A stretch of DNA of 64,000 nt, taken from contig OY821746.1 in the NCBI GenBank assembly GCA_963682055.1, positions 15,427,992 through 15,491,991 on the forward strand, in the 5' to 3' direction. The notes beneath the pieces were generated by a model. It made no database searches, was not told the DNA's origin, and saw only the letters and a list, made by a program, of their open reading frames with translations. Origin of the DNA: Primula veris (lineage: Eukaryota > Streptophyta > Magnoliopsida > Ericales > Primulaceae). A program made the position numbers and the translations under genes. Of the stretch, positions 11,107 through 24,000 are shown one piece after another; the stretch's first letter is position 1, and each line of letters opens with the position of its first letter.

Positions 11107-11350
11107 GAGAAGTTCTAGAGAGTTAGTTCGATCGATCGGCAGTTTTGACTAAAAATTCCAGAGAGGTAGTCCGATCGATCGGCCTTGACCCCCGATCGAT
11201 CGGATTGTTTCAGTTTTGGCTGAAAATTCCAGAGAAGTAGTCCGATCGATCAGCCCTGACCTGCGATCGATCGGACTGTTTCAGTTTTGTTCTGAAAATT
11301 CCAGAGAGCATGGCCGATCGATCGGTCATGACCCCGATCGATCGGCCATT
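11107..11350. repeat. Tandem repeat with CGATCGATCG palindromes
   Basis: Roughly 60-75 bp units, each joining a TTCCAGAGAG-type word to one or two copies of the palindrome CCGATCGATCGG (at about 11128, 11171, 11192, 11241, 11264, 11313, 11335). Every palindrome can form a short hairpin. A single diverged match in inverted context lies at about 16547-16580. The array sits about 270 bp upstream of the Transposase_32-like gene. Confidence 0.75.
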
Positions 11351-11624
11351 GGCGAATTTTAACAAATCTGTGAAATACATATACATACAAAACATATATA
11401 TCTATATCTTTCTCTCTATATATACAACCCTAAATCGCCAATTTCATATAAATCTATCAAATCTTCATCAAAACAACTTTTTTTTTGGTCAAAAACCCTA
11501 ATTTCCAACAACTTAATACACATATTTCACATCAATTCAACCTTAAATCCATTGATTTACCCCAAAACAATTTGGTATATTTTTATAAAGCCTAATTTTC
11601 AAAAAAGCCAAATTTGTCTAGTTT

Positions 11625-12934
11625 ATGAAAATGGTTCGTAAGCCAAGATCTTCTCAAGACATCGGCTCATCCGCTCCTCATTCGGGTAATATTTCTAAAT
11701 CTAGATCCGACGATCCTATCGCTAGTAGGAAAATTGTAAATCATGTTTCTACTTATAGGTCATTTCTCGATAGATTTCATCTCCTTCAAGAGAATATTAC
11801 ATTTCAAAAATGGGATTTTATGATTTCTCTAGATTATGATATATATATCGACGAAACATATCAATTTTATGAAAATCTCGTAGTTGGCACAAATAAGCAT
11901 GGTGTCCTTGAACTTAAATCCAAGGTTAACAAAAAAGCTATTGTGTTAACCGTCGCTCAACTTTGCGACCTTTTAGGATTAGAGCAAGGTGGCGTTTCAA
12001 AAACCAAAGAGGTTATGAATATCTATAATGTAGGTAACCTTATTGAGTTCAGTAAAGCCATTTTTCACCCGCAACATGTTGGAGAACTAAAAGCTAATGG
12101 TCTTCATTTTCAAAACAAAATTGCTTTATTTGTTCTCGCAAAAGTAGTTTTTTTCCCATAGCTAAATTTCAGTGATGTTTCAGAAGAAAACATTGTCGCT
12201 CTTACTTGTATGCAAAGGCAAATAAAATTAGATATCGCCACCCTAATTTTTAAGAAAATGATATATGCGAAAAACAAAACAAAATACTCTCTTCCGTATG
12301 ACTCTCTTATTAGCGGTATTCTTGAATATTTCAAAATTCCCATAAAACACAAAATTCTCGACACTAGAATTGAGATTTTGCTCAAGTAATCTTTCTCAAA
12401 TGAGAATTCATGAAAAGATAATGGTATTCTAACTTGGTATGGATGCCAAGTTACGGAAAAATGGTATAAACTGCTCCCTCTTTATTTAGAGCTATATGTA
12501 GGCGTTAAAGCCAGGGTTTTTGTTCCGGGTTTGAAACCTAAGGGTCTTTCCGATCCTATTCCTCCTACCACCCCATTCCCTTGTCCTCGTGTCGAGATAA
12601 GGGCAAAGTAATAGCGGAATCCTCCTTTATTCCGCCTATTCAAGCCTCTCCCCCTCCTACTACTCAAGATGCTCGCTTCTCCTTTCCTCACAACCCTCAT
12701 TGGGCAGCCGCCACCGGAAATTTTCATGCCGACAAAATGATGATGGATTGTGAATTTCATCGTATGCAACGTCAACAATACCATGAATATAGAATTGACA
12801 AGGGTGAGGATTATGGAGAAATCGATGCGTATAGTGAAGAAGAGTATAAGTATTATCATGCATACTTTCTGAACTATCGTCGCGCACTCTATGATGATAC
12901 CGAGGATGATGTTAATTCGAAACAGGATGACTAG
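11625..12934 (+). pseudogene. Putative plant transposon protein (Transposase_32-like)
   Basis: The first ORF (11625-12161) starts MVRKPRSSQD, is basic/Ser-rich and enters a domain with DIYIDETYQFYENL and VLTVAQLCDLLGL, as in putative plant transposon proteins (PF20167-like). After a TAG at 12159-12161 the same frame goes on with LPYDSLISGILEYFKI, another family hallmark, until a TAA near 12387. A C-terminal portion with Pro-rich and acidic Tyr-rich stretches reads in another frame to 12932. The stops and frame change make it a pseudogene. 12935-13660 is AT-rich with no gene I can support. Confidence 0.6.
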
Positions 12935-13660
12935 CTAGCATTTGTAATTTTTTCTATGTTTCGATGTCATTTCTATTTGTTTTTGTTCGAACAATATGTA
13001 ATTTTATTTATTTATTTTGTTAAACCGTGGCACTTTGGGATTCGTTGCATTATAATCGTTAATGTTTATTTTTCTTTATTATTTTGTCTTATGCTTATAT
13101 CGTTTGTGCGATTGGTTATGTTGTTTGTATTACGTGTTATTATTGTGGTGTTGGTATTATTTTGTTAATTTTATTTATGGCGATGCTCCAATTTTAAGCA
13201 AAATTATGGCGAATTTTTTATTTACAAGTATTTAGGGTGTCATGCCAGTTTAAATAATACTTAAAAATCATGAATTTTTATTTACATAAAAGAGTTTTAC
13301 GACCGTTGCAATATGTCTTTACAAAAATAAAAAAAATAACTGATTTATAGTATTTTTACTCAGCTAATAATACGACATATAAAAATAATAACGGAAAATA
13401 AAGCAAATAAATTATAGCTACACAATATTCAATCTCAAAACAAAATATGGATCAAATAAAATTACACCAACTCATTTTCTCCTTTTCGAACGACTAAAGT
13501 TCTTAAAGTACGACATAGGAAGCTGCTTTCCCATCGATGTCAATCTGTCCGTTGACGGCTCACTCGACTCTTCTATATTATTAAGGTCCCGACGACGTCT
13601 ATATCTAACATGCGATTCTGGTGGCAGAGCACGGTCATATCAAAGGGGTGGCACTCCTCA

Positions 13661-15880
13661 TAATCAATGGGTGTTTGTGGAATTCTGACTAAAAAGATGC
13701 TCATAAGACCCAACCGACTGTCTATGCTTGTAAAGGGTGTGGTAAGGGGTCTTCATATCCATTTGAATATTCTCAAATCCTCCCGAAGCAGCACTACAAT
13801 GACCACCGGTCTCTGTACCACTATCCTCGCATCTACTCGTACGTTCTCCTCCACTTGTACGTCTACTCCCAGTACAACTACCACGGCTAGACTCACTTTC
13901 ACCTCCACCTATTTCCGTACGTCTACCACCACTACGACATCCGCTACTAGATTCACCTTTCTCTCTATCAGTGTGTGTATAACTTCTCGGCATATCCTCG
14001 TGATTGCGATCCTCACGATCATTGTAATCGTCGTAATCAGGCTCATCGTCGTCCCGGTTTATCGCCATCCTGGTTGTCTACATCCTCCTCAAATGAGTCA
14101 TCACTCGAGCATTTTGGATCAATGCCCAATTCAGCCATACCAGTGGCTAAATATTACACATTTTATTTAACTTTGAGCCGTTTAAAAGTTTTGTAACTAT
14201 GGCGTAACAAATTTTTCTGTAAAAAATTAAAAATTAAAAATTAAAATATAATTTAGTAATAAATATTAAATTTATGAAATAAAAATATTAGTTACTAAAT
14301 TGGTTTTTTACCATTTTAGTAATCAAACCCGATGTCGCACGAACACCGTGTACCGGCACTTCGAGAAGAGGTGGGATTATGAGAAAGCGTGTCCGAGGTC
14401 TGTACCATTGTAGGTAATTCAGTGACGTATGTGTACCTAATTCGCCGTTAATAAGTCAATGGTGGTGATCATTCCATTGGCTTATAAATCCGTAGAATAT
14501 TTGAGGTCAATCATAATTTTGTTGTTTTCCATCTCTCTTATCCTTGTCGTGGCCTTCTGTGGGATTTCATGTCTCGGTAGACACAACCTGAATAAACTCA
14601 AACTGCCTCATAATCCTCCACGCGGTGTGCTACATAATCTTCTCGTTGCATATGAGCGGAACATACGAATGCCACATATCACGACCCCGTCTACAGTATT
14701 CAGAATAAGTATTGATGTCCCCGTATGGCTGCCAGTCTATTTGTATTTCAAAAACAATCATTATGAATGGATGTAAACATAGATAACAATAATACGTAGT
14801 AAACAAATACTATAATTTTACCTGTTCAGGCGTTAACTGGTCAAACAGGTCTCGTATAAAAACTACATTATGATGGACCACATGTTGATCAAAGTGCGTC
14901 AATTTTTTCCACCTGTAATAATACAAGTATAGTATAAACAAAAGAAGTAGATGCTAAATATTCACAATTTAATAATAATCGAATACAAAAATTAAATAAT
15001 ATCATACATGTATCCGAGGGGAAATCTAAGCAATCCCGACGGAGGGGGACATCAGGAGGCAATCCTTGACAAGGTCTAACAGGTCGTAGCCTGGTCATCG
15101 CCCACATCTCAAGGAACATCACTGCACCGCTTATTCCATGAGCTTGCCCCCGAACAAACTTGCACATGTTGGACTTCAACCAAGCGAGAAGAGCTGATCC
15201 TCAACTATACTCCCCACACGTATCGAAATCTTCAAGAAACGGTAGAGGCCAAACTACAATCTGATCACTGCTCTTATCAGAAAAAACATAAACAGCTAGC
15301 AACAACAACATGGCAGCCCTGAACTGATATAACAAACTATCCTCAGTAGGGTTGGTAGGTAATTCCGAAAACGTTTGTCTCAACCATCTAAGTTTAACCG
15401 TTAAACAATTTTTATCAACCATATCGTCATCGGGTCTACTACCTAACAACCTCTCCACCAAATCCAACCTGTTAGTTCTATTATCATTTCTCTCCGACCG
15501 GGTTACAGGCAAACCATCCACCCTCAATCCCAACATAATCTCTACATATTGTAAAGATATCCCCAACTCGCCACCGGAAAAATCAAACGTGTGGGCCTCA
15601 TCACGCCACTTGTCCAGTAATGCTGTAAACAATCTTCGATCTACATTTTAACTCTTTATGACATATACACCGTAGAAGCCTGCTATAATAATATTTCGCA
15701 TTATTGTTGGGTGCAAAGCTATCTTCCAACTGTAATTATACAATCGCAGCTTATTCTCATCCGCTGCCTGCCTCTCTACCACGCGCCCAAATCTTTTCTG
15801 ATATATGATCGGACTGTCGTAAAATGCCCCGATTGCATCTAAGAATGGGTCCTGGATGAGCTGAATCACCCATAGAAACC
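13661..15880 (-). pseudogene. Plant mobile domain (PMD/aminotransferase-like) protein, degenerate
   Basis: Read right to left: an N-terminal ORF (15648-15869) ending AGFYGVYVIKS; a PMD core (15201-15632) with LLDKWRDEAHTFDF and LQYVEIMLGLRVDGLPVT; then SALLAWLKSNMC...FLEMWAM (14889-15197); then WQPYGDINTY and YCRRGRDMWHSYVPLIC (about 14620-14750); and a hydrophilic Arg/Ser/Gly-rich C-terminus (13664-14068). These blocks occur in this order in PMD-C proteins of plant transposons and their MAIN-like host relatives. Stops split the core: TGA where Trp is expected near 15200, and TAA near 15650. Intron-like gaps separate the later blocks. Confidence 0.7.
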
Positions 15881-16622
15881 CTATATAAAAAAGTGTATCA
15901 AATTAAAGAATTTGTCCACTCATTCACACACACACATATATAGATAAATATACCATATATTCTTTTATTTATGCAATGATTACATAAAAACAATTACTAA
16001 TTACTATACAACTTAAATGAAAGTCAATTAATGACAACTAAACAATTATTATAAATCAAGAAAATTGCATAAAAACATAATTGAAAACAGGTATATGAAA
16101 AACCATAACTTAGTCAAATTTATCATAGTAAAAACAAGATAAACATATACAATCAAATATAGCTAAACAATTAGTGATAATTATCTAAATCAACAAATTT
16201 ACATAAACCCCCTGATTTTAATGAAAAAGGACAAATGTGTGTAAAATTGATATAGTTTCTATGATTTGTTCATAAATTGGTATATTTTCTATGACTTTTT
16301 CATAAATTACAAATTTAAACTTTATAAAATAGAGAATAAAAAAATAACTTGAATTGATCTATGTGATTCGGAGTAAAAGAAAAAAAGTTGGGTTAATCGG
16401 ATTCAAAAACTTATTAAGTGCTTGTAGTTTAGGAGATTTTTCGAAGATATTGGTGTGTGTGTGTGTGTGTTGTTTTGAGGGTAACTTTTAAAATGTAGCT
16501 ATTTTTTTCTCACTTAAATGTGTATGTATATGTATGTAATTTCTCAGCCGATCGATTGGCCAAGTGTTCTGGAAAATCTGTTGATTTTCAACGCAGGTGC
16601 ATTTTGGTAATTTTACAGTCAA

Positions 16623-16682
16623 AACCGTAAATTTGACTTATGGTTTGACTTTTTACATAAACCGTAAGTCAAATTTACGGTT
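16623..16682. repeat. Perfect-stem hairpin
   Basis: A 23-nt arm starting AACCGTAAATTTGAC at 16623 pairs with 16660-16682 with one mismatch, around a 14-nt loop. It lies just outside the palindrome-bearing edge at 16547. The stretch 15880-16547 is AT-rich without genes; a (GT)n run lies near 16452. Confidence 0.75.
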
Positions 16683-16762
16683 CGTAATTTTTTTTTTACA
16701 GTTTGAGTGTGAAAACAGATATTTTGCAGTGGAAATATCCAGCATGTATCCACATACAAGAT

Positions 16763-17300
16763 AGGGGTGGCATCGGTTCAGTACCGAACTTTTTGACTAC
16801 ATCCCGATACCATACCAAACTAGTTTGGTTTGATAATTTTTATACCATTACCGAACCAAAAAATTCGGTATACCAAACTATTCGGTTGGTTCGGTTCAGT
16901 TTCGTTTTTATACCAATCTTTAGATTTTACAAGTGATGATAGAAAAATTGAGCGTATTGAAAAAAAAAACATCGAATAAAGTTTTAAAAGTAATATATTA
17001 TTGTTACATAAAAGAGAGTAAACACCAATAGACATTTGAAAGAAAATGTTATAAGTATTCGTTAGAAAAAATAATATAACTATATTATAACAATGTTAAT
17101 AATTAAGTGTATATAAGTATTTTAGTTTATTTGTCTATATAATATATTTTAATATTTCGATTTGAATCGGTAGCATACCAAACTCAAAAAACTAATACCG
17201 AAACCGAACCACTTTGAAATGGTCGTATCATACAGTAAAAATTTTGGTAACGGTTCGGTTCCAGAATGGGTTGGTTGATACGGTACAAAAAGTCTACGCT
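16763..17300 (+). mobile_element. hAT-like MITE (TAGGGGTGG terminus), degraded
   Basis: Starts TAGGGGTGGCATCGGTTC and is filled with GGTTCGGT / ACCGAAC words. A reverse-complement relative lies at 47076-47711, covering the same internal blocks (TTTTTGACTACAT, CAAACTAGTTTGG, TGTAAAATC). The right terminus has decayed. AGGGGTGG-type ends are frequent in hAT MITEs. No clean target duplication visible. Confidence 0.55.
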
Positions 17301-17320
17301 GTATCTCGGTCGCCGCAACC

Positions 17321-17342
17321 TCTCTCTCTCTCTCTCTCTCTC
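17321..17342. repeat. CT microsatellite in the probable 5' leader of the DUF212 gene
   Basis: An uninterrupted (TC)n run about 170 bp upstream of the start codon at 17515. CT-rich 5' leaders are common in plant genes. Confidence 0.8.
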
Positions 17343-17514
17343 CACCTCAAAAAGCTTCAACAAACCCACCACTCTCCTCACCCGATCCGTCGATCTCCAC
17401 CCTCAATCGACGGTCTAGGATTCACCATCAACTCTACTAATCAATTCAATAACCCCCTGGATTATTAATTTCACGAGACAATATAATTATCTATATTTGA
17501 GGTGGTGGTGTTAA

Positions 17515-17989
17515 ATGGAGGAGGTGATAACGGCGGCGGATGCGTCCTCGACTTTACGATCATATCAATCTGGACCGTCCGTTGTTCCGTGGAATCTGCC
17601 TCTCTTATCCGCTCTTCTCTCTTGTGGTATCGCTCAGTTCCTCAAACCCTTCACTGTTTGGTAACTAACCTCTCTCTCTCTATATATATATCTATATTAG
17701 ATGTATGTGTGTGTGTGACGAAGCTCTAAACTCACACACAATACAATCCGGGTCAATTAGGTAAATTCTCCCAATTGACGAATCCGAAAGCACCACGGGA
17801 ATCCAGATTAGTGGTCTTTATCCTTGTTTTGATTATATTAATACTCTTTTTTTATTTATAAACTCACATGCAATAGAATTCGAAAGCTCCACGTCTAACC
17901 TGAAATAGGGTAAATTGGATACCGTGATTATTGAACCTGTTGATTAACCCTCTCTCTCTCTCGCTATCTATATATATATATATATATAG

Positions 17990-18029
<40 letters not shown>

Positions 18030-21000
18030 TGAAACTCTAAGCTCATACACAATAGAATTCGGGTCAACAAGTGAAGGTGAATGTGCGAATCTAAATGCTA
18101 TAGGGTAAATTGGGTGTGATTGGCCTCCGATGTTAAGTCAGTACTATTGGGCGCGATTTAAACCATTTAATACCGTGTACAATACACCTATTTCAATTTA
18201 ATACCTTCTACTACTATAAAATCCAATTTATTACCTTTAATTTCTCTCTCTCTATTTCTTTCTATTATAATACCATACTTCCATAAAAATATAAAAACTA
18301 AAAACTAATAAAACTATTTATCCCTCTTCAACAACCAAACATTCTTTTAAATATTAAACTTTTTTTTTTTTGTATTATCCACATATTTATATCATAATTG
18401 TACCTATTTTCTATATTTTTATTGCATTACGCGCCGCACACGCAACGCGTGGGGCACGATTACTATTATATATATGTGTGTGTCTGTGTTTGTGATGAAG
18501 TAGAAGTGTTTTTCTTTCGTAATTATGAGGGTACTGAAAGGATAAAATCGATTAATTTTTTTTAACATACATGGTAAAAGCAGTGGCGGAACTAGGATTT
18601 GAAGGTGGGTGGGGTTGAGTTGCATGTTTACATTTTTTTTGTAATTATGAGGTGGTGAAAGGATTATCGTCAACTTTTAAGCCAATTACATGTTTTATTT
18701 TATTTTTGCATTTTTCTCAATATGGGGTTGCTATAGCCCTTTTAGTCTGTGCCTAGTTCTTCCCCTGGGTAAAAGATCGGGTTTTTTCTCATTATGGAGG
18801 TGATGGAGTCCCTATTAGCCTACTACTAGTTCCTCATATGCGTGTGATGAAGCTCTAAGTTCATACACAATAGAATCAGGGTCAGCAGGTGAATGAACGA
18901 ATTCGAATTGGGGACTGGTTGATTGGTCTTCGATGCAGTACTTGTGGGCACAATATAATGTATAGAATATATGTAGTGAGAGAAGTAGCGAATATTGTCG
19001 ATCCTTTACCTTATGGTCTAGCCTTCCTATTCAGTGGAGGTGGTAGATCTAGAATTCGAATATGGGGGCTAAAACCACTATTTTTATAAATTAATAGTAT
19101 GTAAAAACATACACCGACTGGTTTGGTTTTTTGTAATATGGGGGTGGCTGTAGCCTCTGTCAGCCCCCTCCAAGCTGCTCCTTGTTCCAGTTTATAGGTG
19201 GGCTAGCTGATGGTTATTGATCATGACCCCTCTATCCATGATCTGGGGAAGTGGGTGGTTATTCTTGTGAAACAGCTACCACTTGACTCATGATCTGGGG
19301 GTGGGCTGTTACTTCGTGATGTACAGCTGGTTGGTATGGGCTTGTTAGTCTGTTGGGCACTCATTTCGCTCCGTCTTGCTTCTGGGCCAATCGTTGTTTC
19401 ATTCCTTACCCAATCGCTGTTTCATTCCCTGCGACTTGGGTCCACTGGGCTGTATCTGTATTTTGGCCATTTGTGGCCCAGTTTCGTAGTTCAATGGGCC
19501 GAACCACTATTTATTAGGTTCATCAGTGTGTGTGGAGACAGTCGGGGCTGTATCCCTCCCATTTTGATTAAATTTGACCAAAAAAATAATGTTAGGTATT
19601 TTAATTAAACTTTTCATAAAATAGCCTTCAAAATATCCCATAATAAGAGAAAGTTATATATAATAGCAGCCTCTCCCATTTGAGCTTCCTGCTTCGTCCC
19701 CATACATGTGTAAATCATCCTTATTCATGTGTGTGTTCCAGTGTGTGTGTGTTTTTATCAGTCGGAATTTGCTTCTTGTTTGATTGGAATAATGGGTATT
19801 TCAAAAAATGCCCATTTGCATCTCGTTTGATTGAAATGCTGCGTTTTGTTGAGGATATTAATGGGTATCTGAAAAAGTTCTTATTTTCTCCAGTCTATGT
19901 ATTTATGTGTGTGTGCTTTGTCAGTTGGAATTTGCTTCTTGTTTGATTGAAATGCTGGGTTTTAAATGAAATGATTAATGGGTATTAGAAAAGGTCTCAT
20001 TCTCTTCATATGTGTGTTTGTATCAGTTGGGAATTTTTTTCTTTGTTTGTTTAAAATTCTGGGTTTTGGTTAGGTAGGATATTACTTGGTAATTGGAAAA
20101 ATTCTCATTTTTTTCAGACCAACGGTATGTGTGTGCGTGTGTGTATTTGTGTTTATAGTAGTCAGAATTTTTTTTTGTTTATTGAAAGTCTGGGTTTTGA
20201 ATAGGAGATTAATGGGGATTTCAAAAAAAAAAAAAAACTCATTTTGTTTATATATATGCAATGTGTGCTTGTAACAGTCGGAATTTGCTTCTCCGATTGA
20301 TATGCTGGAGTTCTGTTTGGAGTTTGACAAGTTTTTTCACAAATTCTCATCGTCATTGGTGGCACTGCTATAAATGTAAATCAATTCTATTGGTTGAGGC
20401 CAAGTCTTTACGCATTTCTCTAAATAGGAAGCAAGGTGCCTAAATCAACATGTATATGGGAGTAAACCTTTTACTGTTACACTTTTCATCCTTGGGTAAC
20501 AGTAGCTAATTATCCAAAGGACTAACTTACCAGTTTTTCTATTTTTCTGTAGTACTGATAAAATGGTGCAAATGTTATCATAAAAGTTTTTGTGCAAACA
20601 TATATATATATATATAGTAGTTACACTTGCGGAAATAACACACCGGATTTAGGCACTCACTTCTCTCCAAATATGCTTGATTGATTGACTTGTTGGTTTT
20701 AGTTAGGGATTAAATGATGATTTTCAAAAGGCACTCATTTTTCTTTATACTTGAAGTATTTAGTTTCACTGCATTATGTATGCTGCATTCCTGTAGTTCA
20801 TCAGCATTTGCACAAAGAAAAATGGTGGAATTTTAGTTAGGAAAGTTGTTCTTTAGAATAATTCTGACCGACCTTGTCTTTAAAGGAAAGGTTTGATCAG
20901 ATACTATATGACGATTCCCTTTATCCATCAGTATTTTGCACATTGTTACTATTTTTCTTAAGTGTGGTAAAGTACATAAACCCTAGAACTCAGGTTAGAG

Positions 21001-24000
21001 TGAAATTCGATGTTCTTGTCTATCAAAGACGACTGCTTTAATAGGCTCAAAATCTGGTAAAATAGGAAAATTTTACTGGTGGAGAAGACCAACTCCCCTG
21101 TGGACCTGTGGTGTTCATCTTGCAAAGTTCTGTTGCCATAGGTTTGTGTTATGTTGGTTTTGATCTTTAGATATTGATGGATTGCAATACCTAAATTTCT
21201 GTTATGACACCTTTTTTTCCCCAAGGAAAGTGGGGTAAATATTTTGATTCTTTGAGGAGTTGATCTTCAAATTGCATCCGAAGTGCTGTTAAATGGTTAT
21301 GGCCTTTGGGATTACATATTGGACAAACAATAATTATTAAAAAGGTCAAAAAGATTCTAATTATTAACAGGGGAAAAAACGTGTTAAAGGACTAACCTTT
21401 ACAAGAGAATCTAAAAGCTCCACAAAGCAACAATTATTTTACATTGGGCTACAAAATTTATGGTGATTCAATTAACTGATTCAGCGTAGTTTGGTGAACA
21501 GTTATAACTTCTGAATTTCAACGATGAAATCATATAGAAGAAAGATGTATAGTTGACAGTTTTTCGCATTGATGAGGAACCATGACTCTTCTTTCCAAGC
21601 TCTTATTTTGCTACTATTTTTGCACTAAATTTAGCTTTTAAGGTCCAAACTCAAGGATGTTACAAAGTTATTATTACTCTACTGGTGATAGGTGCTAGTA
21701 GGAATTGAAAGGTAAGGAGTCATATGATATAGCTATGAAGTTGAGAGAAGAAACTCAGAAAGATAATTGTGAGATTCCAGCACCATGTAGATATCACGAG
21801 TATAGGTGGATGAATTAGCAGGTATACAATTAATCATCTATTAGAAGTCACAACTCTTGAGCCTCAGTACATCCTGTTAGAGAAAATCAATCTCCTTCAA
21901 TAAAGGAGTCTGTTTGAATTTGAATTAGCTAGAATTATGCTTCAGTTTTGATATGTTTGTACATAGCATTTATTAGGTGATTGGTTATTTAATCAGACAG
22001 CAGAATAAGACTGCTATATATATGTACACTTGTAATCAGAATAAATATACAAAATATCATTTTTACATGGTATCAGATTAGGTCGATCTCCCATGTATCT
22101 TCAGTTCTCCTCTCATTTTCTGTCTTCTTTTGTTTTTCTTCTGTCCTTAGCCCTACGAATTACTTTCTCTTCTTACTCCCGAAATTAGTCTAGCCCACTA
22201 CTCAACCACATATACCTACATTTCTATTCAACTAAGTAACCAAAATAAAATAAAATAAATGTCTTGCTCTAAATTTTCCGTAATTCCTGCACATCAATTT
22301 CCTGCTGCATCCAATATTTCACCATTTTCTGGTGTTCATTTTGCTGCTCATCCGAACCGGTACATGGATACCGGAGCAACCCATCACATGACATCCCTGT
22401 CAGTGAATAATTCCCAATCATATAGTGGATCACATAATGTTTACATGGGTAATGGTGACTCCATGTCCGTTGCTCATACCGGTAATATTCCCCTGCACTT
22501 GGGCTCATCCGACTTTTCTCTAAATAATGTCTTTGAAATCCCTTCGATTTGTAATCATTTCACCAAAGACAATGATGTTTCCATCCTATTTTCTCCCGAC
22601 AATTATCAAATTTATTGCGTACGAACCAGTCGTCTTTTGTTCCAAGGTCCTTGTAAAGATGGTCTTTACCCACTCAACTTGTCTAGTAACACTAATCGCT
22701 TAGGTCATCCGTCGTTCAATGTATTAGCTCGGTTAGGTTCTAATTATTGGTTCTAAATTGTCTTTCCATTCCTTTTGTCGAGATTGTGCACTTAGCAAAT
22801 CTCATCAATTACCGTTTCCTACAAACCACGAAACTGCAGCTTTTCCATTTCATATAGTTCATAGTGATGTTTGGGTGTCACATACGCTATCTGTTAGTGG
22901 ATTTAAGTATTATGTGCTCTTTACTGATGAATTTTCCCGATATACTTGGGTTTTTCCTATGCGTCGCAAAAATGAAGTTTTCACTCATTTTCAAATTTTG
23001 GTTGCCAGAATTCAAAATATTTTTAGCCAAACCATCAAATATCTTCAAAGTGACAACGGAACTGAATATGTTAATAGTCCGTTGTCTCATTATTGTAAAT
23101 CCTTAGGAATTCAACAACGGTTCTCTTGCCCTCACACACCAGAACAAAATGGGATGGCTGAACGGAAACATCGACATATTGCCACAATGGCTCGTAGTCT
23201 CCTTACCTCTGGAACTTCACAAAATCTTTGGGTCGAAGCAGTCTTAACTTCGGTATATCTTATCAATATCCTTCCTACACCCACTCTTAATTGGGATACC
23301 CCGCACCATTACCTATATGGTACTCAACCTTCCTATTCTTCCCTCCGTGTCTTTGGATGTGCTTGTTATCCTCATCTCAGTCCATACAACTCTAATAAAC
23401 TTTCGAGTTGTAGTGTTGAATGTATATTTCTTGGTTACAGTCCTCACCATAAAGGCTATCGTTGTCTAAATCCTAACAATGGTCGTGTCTATTTCTCGCC
23501 ATGTTTTATTTAACGAAAATACTTTTCCCTTTAAAGATACGCAGTTACACCATGTTTTATTTAACGAAAATACTTTTCCCTTTAAAGATACGCAGTTACA
23601 CTATAATATTGATCCCATTGAATTTGTCTTTCCTATCCACCCCCTCCACAAGCCCCCTCGCCATCATTGTCCTCTGACATAGAGCCCTGTCCATCAACCA
23701 CCATTGCCACTTCACTTCCCGACCCCCTTCAATAGAAGTTTATTTACCCTTGCCTTCTATATCTTCACCTCCCACCAACAATTCAACTACTTCCCCCACG
23801 TCACTAACTACTCAACCGACATCAATCCTACCGATTCCACCACCATTTCCGCCATCTGTACCACTAAAAACTTACCAACGCCGATCATCCAGAACTCATG
23901 TTCCATCTCTTCCCATACCAGGTCCAAACCTGCAGCCGCATGTTGCTTCTTCTTCCCTTGAAGCTGCACCGATGACCAACGTCGTTCTGCCTGAGGCTTC

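Larger units (their letters stand above)
11100..16600. mobile_element. Candidate element with two convergent genes (Transposase_32-like and plant mobile domain)
   Basis: The left edge carries repeated TTCCAGAgn...CCGATCGATCGG motifs. The right edge (16547-16580, read on the minus strand) carries TTTTCCAGAACACTTGGCCAATCGATCGG, a diverged inverted match. Between them a + strand Transposase_32-like gene and a - strand plant-mobile-domain gene converge. I cannot place exact termini or a target-site duplication, so the unit is an inference. Confidence 0.35.
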
